From Vicia villosa (Eukaryota; Streptophyta; Magnoliopsida; Fabales; Fabaceae): a stretch of 64,000 nt of DNA. Positions within the stretch are counted from its first letter, which is position 1. Each line of letters opens with the position of its first letter. Location of the stretch: positions 1-64,000 of the forward strand of contig NW_026705229.1 of NCBI RefSeq assembly GCF_029867415.1, given 5' to 3'. A program made the translations under genes and the position numbers. Of the stretch, positions 56,646 to 64,000 are shown in pieces. The notes beneath the pieces were generated by a model, which searched no databases, was not told the DNA's origin, and was given only the letters and a program-made list of their open reading frames with translations.

Positions 56646-56855
56646 ATGCAAAAGAAGTTAAATATGTTTCAAATCCCAAACCTATTTTATGTTTTGGTCA
56701 TTTTTCTTTCTGTTTTTCTTGTTGTAACCAATGGCTACCCGGCATATTTGTTTTATCGAGCTATTGCCTGTGATAATTGCTCTTTTTGTCCGAGAAGTAT
56801 GTGCTATCCTTTTTTAACTCCAAAATGCATTAGTCAAAAATGTCACTGCATCTAA
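56646..56855 (+). CDS. Nodule-specific cysteine-rich (NCR) peptide 2, seven cysteines
   Basis: 69 residues, paralogue of the peptide at 26607. Signal segment VLVIFLSVFLVVTNG (residues 16-30). The mature part has the six NCR cysteines at 42, 48, 53, 61, 66 and 68 with the same spacing, plus an extra Cys45. PRSMCYPF and KCHCI are identical between the two, while the part after the signal (YPAYLFYRAIACDN) has diverged. Met7 (56664) is a possible alternative start. The odd cysteine could allow dimerisation or alternative pairing, or be a drift mutation. The frame is intact, which suggests it is or recently was functional. Expression is unknown. Confidence 0.85.
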   Translation: MQKKLNMFQIPNLFYVLVIFLSVFLVVTNGYPAYLFYRAIACDNCSFCPRSMCYPFLTPKCISQKCHCI

Positions 56856-57445
56856 GGGTAATAAATAAGTTGAAAAATAATTATACATTAATCGGGATAA
56901 GCAATACACGGTTATAAATTAATTTTTATTTATTTTGTAATTTAAATTTAATAATTTATATTATATTAAAATATTGTAAATTATAATTGAGAAATAAAAA
57001 TGACTTTTAAAAGATGAAATATAAAAATATGGATATTGTGACACAAATAATGGTAAATTTAATATGTGAAATTATTCAATGAAACTTTCAATATTTTTAT
57101 AAATTTATGTCTATGTTGTAACTTTGGTTAAATGCTGAATATAAATTTATAAATGCTAGTTACTATATTATCTTAATTTATTTTTTAAACTTTTAATATT
57201 TTTATAAATTTATGTTTATGTTGTAACTCTAGTCAAATGCTGAATATAGATTTACAAATGCTGGTTACTATATTAATTTAATTTATTTTTAAAATAAATT
57301 AACTTAACTTGTTATTAGAGTTCTTATTTAAACATTATTATCTTTATTTTTTTTTATTATACTCCATGCGGTTCCTGTTATAAAATCACATTGAAAAAAC
57401 TATAAATTACTTAAAAGAAACTCTATATTATATGTGAAATTATTG

Positions 57446-58253
57446 ATTTTTTTTCTTTCAAATAATCAAAATTTTCAAATAAAATACTAAAATATTCTAA
57501 TGCACTTTTCAATACACTCTAATACACCTTTATATTATATTCTCATCCGTTTCTTACTCCATAATAGTCTTATTTTATTGTCATATTTTAATTTTTTTTA
57601 TTCTAAATCTGTAACTGTATATATATTAAAAGAAGGGATAATCAACATTTATATAGGTGAGATTTGAGTTATCCCCTATAATTTTTTTGATTGTCCTCAG
57701 GAAATATGAAAAGTTCTATGTTTTTGCCCTATATGACCCCTTTGTAAAATGGTTTTTTATTTATTTATTTATCTGATTTTTCATTTTTTTACACGCTTAG
57801 GAGTACCTTAAAATTACAGAGAAACAATCCAAAAAAAATATTACATAGAGTAACCTAAATGTCACCTATATAATCAAGGATAAATGTTCTTTAAAAGAAT
57901 ATCTCTTCTCATTCTAAGTATGTAACTGTTTATATATTAAAACAATATTATTTCTCATATGAATCATTGAAAGGTCGTTGTAGTTTTCAACTAAGTAGCC
58001 ATTAGACAACCGTGATAATTCATATGAATTATTGTAGCCCAATAAAGGACCAAGGTATTTATTACTAATATAAGAAAATAATATATCATCAAAATTACTT
58101 AATTAACCTAATTAACACAGTTTAACAACCTTAATTCATATCTTTAATTATAATTTCATTTAATTAATTATTACTAAATCTGAAAAATTATTAATACTCC
58201 ATTTATTTAATATTTTTTTATAAATATTTTTATTTTCCAATGTTCCAACCAAC
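57446..58253. other. AT-rich intergenic DNA
   Basis: Two related GTAACTGTATATATATTAAA-like segments at ~57610 and ~57921 enclose ~310 bp. They could be ends of an unrecognised element. No gene. Confidence 0.5.
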
Positions 58254-58261
58254 TATATAAT

Positions 58262-58743
58262 TAGGGGTGACAAAGCGGACGGCCCGCTCGGTCCCATCAT
58301 ATGTCCACCAAAAAAAGAGCGGGGTAGGCAAGCCCGCAAATTGAAATAGGCACAAAAACTTAACCTGCCCTGTCAAGGTGGCGGGCTTGCCCGTGTATTT
58401 TTTTATTTTATTTTTTTATTTTTTTAATTATTTTTATATTTTAATTAGATTTTTCACATAGTTTTTAGAACAATTTTTTATAAAGCATTTTTTAACAAAT
58501 TTTACTTAAAAATATTGCATATATTCACAAATAAATGTATAAAATAAAACTATCAAGAATTAAAATTAGTAGAATTAACTTAAAAAATAGCGGAATTTGA
58601 CGGAGCGACGGGCTATGGCGGACGGCGAGTTTTAGCGAGGCGGGCTATGGCAGACGGCGGGCCTAAAATGTCAACCCAACCCACCATTTTCTGGCGGGTG
58701 CGCGGGCCGGGCCAGCGGGCCACAACCCGTTTTGCCACCCCTA
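58262..58743. mobile_element. hAT-type MITE, 482 bp
   Basis: Ends TAGGGGTGACAAAGCGG and CCGTTTTGCCACCCCTA are inverted copies. A perfect 8 bp duplication TATATAAT flanks it (58254-58261, 58744-58751). The GC-rich ends (GCGGGC repeats) contrast with the AT-rich centre. No transposase. 8 bp duplications are typical of hAT. Confidence 0.9.
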
Positions 58744-59034
58744 TATATAATACCTTAGAAATTAATTCTTAGATTCATTTTTCTTTTGTAACGTGCATAT
58801 TATCTTCTTGAGCCAAGTGAAGATTACTCTGCATTGAATCAATTTCCTTAACCTTTCCCATTCCCACATTCAATTTTCATTCCTCCAGGCCTAACAACAA
58901 CCATTTCCTCCTTCAATCCTAAACTCCTTCTTCAATCTCAAAACAGAGTAAATTTTAGATTTTTTTTCCAAACCCTAATTTTTTTTTTTTATCCACTTTT
59001 ATTTACCTTTTCATTTTCGAATGCAAAAACAAAA

Positions 59035-59175
59035 ATGAGTCGAAGGGCTGAATGTATTAAGGAGAATAACAACATCAAGGAAAGTTGGAGATTGGCAGTT
59101 CGAATCGTTGATGCTTGGATCATTGTTAACAATAAGGGAATCAAGCATATAGAGATGGTTTTAATGGATGCATCG
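59035..59175 (+). pseudogene. Possible first exon of an RPA1-like (replication protein A) gene
   Basis: ATG then MSRRAECIKENNNIKESWRL, AVRIVDAWIIVNNKGIKHIE, MVLMDAS. This resembles the first OB-fold of plant RPA 70 kDa-like proteins (pattern ...W.lavRv.D.W....kg..h.emvlmDa.g...). The open frame then meets GGTAATAA, a possible 5' splice site at 59176. I find no convincing next exon up to 59900, so it may be truncated. Helitrons and other elements often carry RPA-like exons, so a captured fragment is possible. The pyrimidine-rich 5' flank (58850-58940) looks like an untranslated leader. Confidence 0.4.
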
Positions 59176-59901
59176 GTAATAATTTATACATTCCTTTATG
59201 TAGATTTTTCGTTTGATTCGATTCTATATCAGTATACTAATTACCGTGATTTGAATCAAATAAATTCTGTTTTTTTTTTGGGATAAAACTTACTTACAGT
59301 TAATCCTCATTATGCTTAAGTTGATTTCCTTTTGTTCAATAAAAAAAATCAAGTATTATATGTTTATATGCTTAAGTTGATTTACTCATGTTCTATCAAA
59401 AAACCAAGTTTTATATATTTAATTTACTCTTGCCAAGCGAATCCTAATTTGGTAAAGAAGCTAACTTACTTACCGTTAATCCTCATTATGCTTAAGTTAA
59501 TCCACATTCACTATAATTATTTATTTTTTGATAATTATGGTGGAATTGGAATGCATAATTTAGATTGTTGTTTTGTGAGTTTTTTTAAGAGTTATGTTTT
59601 GGGAAGATTAATATTGATCCACAGTCTCAAGATCCTATTATATATGATAATGGTGTAAGCTATATGTTTGTACAATTCTTAGAAAAGTGAAGATGTTTCA
59701 TTTAGATGCGTGGTTTTATGGCCTAAGAAACCAATTATATATATTTTTTTCCAATTCTGTTGGATGGTGAAGCTGTGTGTTCGAACACAAATTATTCTAA
59801 AAGTGATAATGATGATCAACTGAAATCTTCTAAATATGATGATTTCAATTATGCTTTAGAAGATGCAGATTTTTCTTTTGAAAAGAGTAAAAAGAATCTG
59901 T
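59176..59901. other. DNA after the RPA-like exon
   Basis: AT-rich, with two copies of TTACCGTTAATCCTCATTAT-like sequence (~59290, ~59470). No further exon recognised. Confidence 0.5.
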
Positions 59902-60250
59902 TAGGATGCAAATTCAAGAACCCTAAAAGATACTAAAAACTCTAAAACAACAAATAAAACTAGGCTAAAAAAATAAAGATAAAACATAACTTTTGATTTC
60001 CTTGATTGATTTTCAAGTGTCAAAGACACTACATATAATAATACTAATGGATAATAAACTAAAGGCCCAATACTAATTAAAGCCCAATTCAACAACATTT
60101 AAAGATCCGAAGAACATTTTAGAGAACATTACAAAATATAATACTAATATAAATTCTACTCCTAATTTAATATCTAAAATATTTATTTAATCATAATTCT
60201 TACTCTATCATTACTCACCTCTTCAAAAACAACTTTGTCCTCAAGGTTGT
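59902..60250 (-). mobile_element. Remnant of a gypsy 3' end with a short LTR, minus strand
   Basis: On the minus strand NLEDKVVFEEVSND (about 60250-60205) matches the polyprotein tail of plant chromoviruses (FNLEDKV-type). It is followed by an AT-rich ~300 bp LTR-like segment ending ...GCATCCTAACA at 59902. No coding region upstream remains. Confidence 0.5.
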
Positions 60251-60648
60251 AGAATAAGACTATCAAATTTTAAATTAACTTTTTTTTAAAGACAATGGAA
60301 ATGAAATTGGAATGCTACTTATAAAAAAAATAAAAAAAATAAGTAGAGAAATTTGGAGGGGTCATGAAAAAAAGGATAGTGGATTTCAAAAAAAATTGCA
60401 AGCCTTGTCTGTGAATTCACGTGATGACCAAAGTGGGTGTATTCTATTTTTATTTTTTTTTAAAAGAAAAGTGTCACGTGTCTGGTTATATGAATGATAA
60501 AGAAGCACATGGGAGCATGTGAGGAGTACGGAAAATTGGAAACAGTTGGCTTCCATTTCAATTATACTTGAGCAGATTCCTTTTTTTTCTTTTTTTTTCT
60601 TCATTTTTATCTTTCCCATTCTTTCTTCTTCAGGGTTTCTTCATCCTT
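60251..60648. other. Non-coding DNA left of copia copy 2
   Basis: A-rich and T-rich runs. The end (TTTCTTCTTCAGGGTTTCTT) could be an old 5' UTR or LTR edge. No gene. Confidence 0.5.
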
Positions 60649-61867
60649 TGTTAGAACAAGATTTGTTCTGATCAATATTCTTAGTTTTGATGATAACAAG
60701 GATATGAATTTTGGATGAGATAATGTGGTACTCTAATACATTGCAATTTCCCTTTCAGGAAATATATAAAGAGTATGCACAAATCAGCGCTCAGAAGCTT
60801 TGACTCAGAAGGTTCAGCATGCAACATCAGAACATGGTCTGGCAAGACATCAGAAGATGGTCAAAGCAGAATCAGAACATGGGTCTATGGAAGCATCAGA
60901 AGAACTTGAGTTTAGAAGCAGAAGCACTGAAGTTCTCATGGTATCACGCTCAGAAGCACTTCAAGGTCAGAGGACAAGAAGATGCTCTGCACCAAGCTGT
61001 TTGACTCTAATGATATTCAAACGTTGTATTCACAAACATCAGATCAGAAGCAAGTACAAGATGGCAGGCTACGCTGACTGACAAAAGGAACGTTAGAAGC
61101 TATTAAAGGCAACGTCAGTAGACACAGCGTAAACAAGGCTCGAGGTAGTTGACAAAAGAGTGAAACATTAAATGCAATGTTGTACGGAATACGCAAAGCA
61201 TTAAATGCTCCCAACGGTCATCTTCTCAAAGTGCCTATAAGTATGAAGTTCTGATGAGAAGCAAGGTTACCGATTTTGACGAATTCTGTGAATACAAACT
61301 TGCTGAAACGCTGTTCAAATCAAAACTCACAAACTTCATCTTCATCAAAGCTCACTACATTGCTGTTGTAATATATTAGTGAGATTAAGTTTAAACTTTA
61401 AGAGAAATATCACTGTTGTGATTATAGCTTTTCAGAAGCATTGTAATACTCTTAGAATTTGATTACATTAATTTGTAAGTAACTAGAGTGATCAAGTGTG
61501 ATCAGGATACTCTAGAAAGTCTTAGCTTGTGTCTAAGTAGTTGTAACTAGAGTGATCACGTGGTGGTCAGGATACTCTAGAAAGTCTTAGCTTGTGTCTA
61601 AGCAATTGTTCCTAGAGTGATCAGGTTGTGATCAGGATACTCTAGAAGACTTAGTCGCGGGCTAAGTGGAAAACCATTGTAATCTGTTGAGATTAGTGGA
61701 TTAAATCCTCAGGTGAGGTAAATCACTCCAAGGGGGTGGACTGGAGTAGTTTAGTTAACAACGAACCAGGATAAAAATAACTGTGCAATTTGTTTTTATC
61801 GTTCAAGTTTTTAGACTACACTTATTCAAACCCCCCCCCCCCTTTCTAAGTGTTTTTCTATCATTCA
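60649..61867 (+). repeat. 5' LTR of copia copy 2
   Basis: 1219 bp, TGTTAGAACAAG...TATCATTCA. Longer than the LTRs of copy 1, largely because it has three 64-65 bp units (61483, 61547, 61612) with CTAGAGT...ACTCTAG inverted pairs instead of two. TATAAG at 61236. Confidence 0.95.
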
Positions 61868-61869
61868 AT

Positions 61870-61881
61870 TGGCATCAGAGC
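61870..61881 (+). promoter_or_regulatory. Primer binding site of copia copy 2
   Basis: TGGCATCAGAGC, 2 bp after the LTR; identical to copy 1. Confidence 0.9.
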
Positions 61882-61953
61882 GCCGGTTCTAAGGTGCAAG
61901 CACTTAACCGTGTTTAGAAAAGATTCAAGAAGAGAAAAACGCTTCAGTAAAAG

Positions 61954-63879
61954 ATGGCTGGTGAAATTCCAACAAACCCACCTGCATCTACATCTGGCTC
62001 TGCTGAGCAATATAATGGTAACAATGGTTATACTAGACCACCAGTATTTGATGGTGAAAACTTTGAATACTGGAAAGATAAACTGGAAAGTTACTTTCTT
62101 GGTCTAGATGGTGAACTATGGGATCTTCTGATGGATGGTTACAAACATCCAGTGAAAGCTAGTGGCGTAAGGCTTACAAGGCAAGAAATGGATGATGATC
62201 AGAAGAAGCTTTTCAAGAATCATCATAAATGTAGAACTGTTTTGCTGAATGCTATCTCTCATGCTGAGTATGAGAAGATATCTAACAGGAAAACGGCCTA
62301 TGATATATATGAGTCATTGAAAATGACCCATGAGGGAAATGCTCAAGTCAAGGAGACTAAAGCTCTTGCTCTAATCCAGAGATATGAAGCCTTCAAGATG
62401 GAGGATGATGAAAACATTGAGAAGATGTTCTCAAGATTTCAAACGCTAACTGCTGGATTAAGAGTTCTGGATAAAGGCTACACCAAGGCTGATCATGTAA
62501 AGAAGATTATCAGAAGCTTACCCAGAAGATGGGGTCCAATGGTAACAGCATTCAAGATTGCAAAGAATCTGAATGAAGTTTCTTTGGAAGAGCTTATCAG
62601 TGCCTTGAGAAGCCATGAAATAGAGCTGGATGCAAACGAGCCTCAGAAGAAAGGTAAGTCTATTGCATTAAAATCTAATGTTAAAAAATGCACTAACGCT
62701 TTTCAGGCTAAAGAAGAAGATTCTGAAGAATCAGAATCAGAAGAAGAAGATGAACTGTCCATGATCTCCAGAAGGGTAAACCAACTCTGGAAGAGCAAGC
62801 ATAGGAAGTTCAGAGGCTTCAGAAGTTCAAAGAGATTTGAACGAGGAGAATCTTCTGGTGACAGAAGATCTGACAAGAAGAAGGCTGTCTGCTATGAGTG
62901 CAATGAGCCTGGACACTTCAAGAATGAATGTCCAAAACTTCAGAAGGAGAATCCCAAGAAGAAGTTTCATAAGAAGAAAGGTCTTATGGCAACATGGGAT
63001 GATTCTGAATCAGAATCAGAATCAGACTCTGAAGGAGAGCAAGCCAACTTCACGCTGATGGCTACAGAAGATGATGGATCAGAATCTACATCAGAATCAG
63101 ATTCTGAAGAGGTATTTTCTGAACTATCTAGAGAAGAGTTAGTTTCCAGTTTAACAGAACTTCTGGAACTCAAGGCTCATCTTAGTATCAAATACAAAAA
63201 GCTGAAGAAGCAGTTTGAATTTGAAACTAAGAAGCTGGAAGTGGAAAACTCTTAACTGAAGGAAAAAGTTTTAAATCTATCCAAAGATAGTGGATCTCCT
63301 TCTGAAATAGAAAAATCCATTCCGAGTCTCAATCATATTCTGAAAGAATATGACTCGAGCTTCAGAAAGTTCTTATCTAGAAGTATTGGCAGAAGTCATC
63401 TTGCTTCTATGATATATGGTGTTTCTGGAAACAGAAGGTTTGGCTTTGGCTATGAAGGTGATACCTCACATAAATTTGAACCTATTGATGATCTGAAGAT
63501 CACATACAAGCCATTGTATGATCAGTTCAAATATGGCCATGCACATGATATTAGGCTCACTTCACATGCACAGAGTTTTAACACTGTTCACACCAAGAAG
63601 CATGTGACACATCCTAAGAAATATCATGCTGACAAACCTAAAGAATATCATGCTGTTCCTCCTGTTAAATATTTTGCTAAACCCAAGTTCAATCAGAACT
63701 TGAGGAGAACTAACAAGAAAGGACCCAAGAAATTGTGGGTACATAAGGAGAAGATAATTTCTGTTGCAGATATCCTTGGCTGCAAAGAGGACAAAAAGAA
63801 AAATGTCATGGTACCTGGACTTTGGGTGCTCGCGACACATGACGGGAAGAAGGTCTACATTCCAAGACCTGGTGCTTAA
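61954..63879 (+). pseudogene. Copia gag, copy 2 (one stop)
   Basis: ATG 61954 (MAGEIPTNPPASTSGSAEQ) and an intact frame for 433 residues to TAA at 63253-63255, then the same frame again to 63879 (SLNHILKEYDSSFRKFLS onwards). Copia gag domain in residues ~25-230, acidic linkers, and zinc knuckle CYECNEPGHFKNEC (from 62890, about residue 313). At the position where copy 1 has its stop (11366), copy 2 has Trp, so the two copies died independently. The C-terminal ~35 codons overlap the +1-frame protease. Confidence 0.9.
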
Positions 63880-64000
63880 ACCAAGTGGAGAAGTCAAGTT
63901 TGGAGGAGATCAGAAGGGCAAAATCATTGGCTCTGGAACCATAAGTCTTGGTAACTCTCCTTCCATAACTAATGTACTTCTTGTAGAAGGATTAACGCAT
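63776..64000 (+). pseudogene. Start of copia protease, copy 2 (runs off the window)
   Basis: In the +1 frame relative to gag, as in copy 1. It contains SWYLDFGCSRHMTG where copy 1 has SWYLDSGCSRHMTG: the catalytic D-S-G is D-F-G here, which should inactivate the protease. It continues VKFGGDQKGKIIGSGTI to the window edge. Confidence 0.8.

Larger units (their letters stand above)
56380..57445 (+). repeat. NCR-containing duplicated block, copy 2
   Basis: Counterpart of 26310-27390 in the same orientation, with substitutions and small indels throughout. An extra internal duplication downstream repeats TTTATAAATTTATGTYTATG at ~57097 and ~57192. Confidence 0.8.
60649..64000 (+). mobile_element. 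SIRE/Maximus-type copia retrotransposon, 5' part (copy 2)
   Basis: 5' LTR 60649-61867, PBS 61870-61881, gag from 61954 and the start of protease; continues beyond the window. Same family as 10032-24606. Left flank TCCTT (60644-60648) is the expected target duplication. Confidence 0.95.

Noticed and set aside
58262..58743. GC-rich patch as CpG island or rRNA fragment
   Set aside because: Explained by inverted ends and an 8 bp duplication of a hAT-type MITE; no rRNA motifs.

Overview
The window is nuclear DNA of a flowering plant. The best clue to the organism is a pair of short genes (26607-26819 and 56646-56855) that encode secreted cysteine-rich peptides with the C-x5-C-x4-C-x7-C-x4-C-x-C pattern of nodule-specific cysteine-rich (NCR) peptides. 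NCR families are known only from inverted-repeat-lacking-clade legumes. With the mass of Tat/Ogre-type and SIRE/Maximus-type retrotransposons, this points to a Fabeae-like legume (pea, vetch or a close relative). That assignment is inference. Apart from the two NCR genes and a possible RPA1-like first exon (59035), everything I can identify is transposable-element DNA.

Layout. 1-26030 is a nested stack. A hAT transposase remnant (25771-26030) abuts a minus-strand Ty3/gypsy Tat-type element (5' LTR 25177-25764, gag and pol running leftwards and out of the window). That element was split twice. A 14.6 kb SIRE/Maximus copia element (10032-24606, target duplication GCGCC) sits in its gag. The 3' end of an Ogre-like element (1-7247, with a ~6 kb LTR) sits in its reverse transcriptase. 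The copia element has itself received a 3.4 kb Ogre-type solo LTR (17534-20903) inside its extra 3' ORF.

26300-31770 holds NCR gene 1, AT-rich DNA, a duplicated LTR-like remnant, a 5'-truncated LINE and MITE pieces. 31775-43836 is a complete 12,062 bp Tat/Ogre-type element with 2,942 bp LTRs, a perfect CAATG duplication, an intact Gag ORF and no pol. Its LTRs differ at two positions by my reading, so it is very young and must have moved with proteins supplied in trans. 43842-49900 is mostly degenerate (MITE, CACTA end, foldbacks). 49909-54433 is a truncated chromovirus with its 3' LTR. 54646-55981 is a Helitron-like element with tandem 5' ends. 56380-57445 is a duplicate of the first NCR block. 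58262-58743 is a hAT-type MITE. From 60649 to the window end runs a second, related copia element.

The most unusual signal is structural. Four unrelated repeat arrays in Tat/Ogre-type elements (258-871, 4541-6703, 18822-19190, 38545-40741) are made of short hairpin units in which both arms of the stem change together between units. Examples are CTCATC/GATGAG to CTTACC/GGTAAG, CCTTG/CAAGG to TCTTG/CAAGA, GCTTG/CAAGC and TTCTG/CAGAA, and GTCTT/AAGAC to GTTTT/AAAAC. This compensatory pattern suggests a maintained RNA or DNA foldback in the LTR and 3' untranslated regions of these elements. I know 3' UTR tandem repeats are typical of Tat elements, but I do not know of a description of the covarying stems.

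Coordinates, LTR comparisons and motif readings were made by eye; no alignment or search was run.
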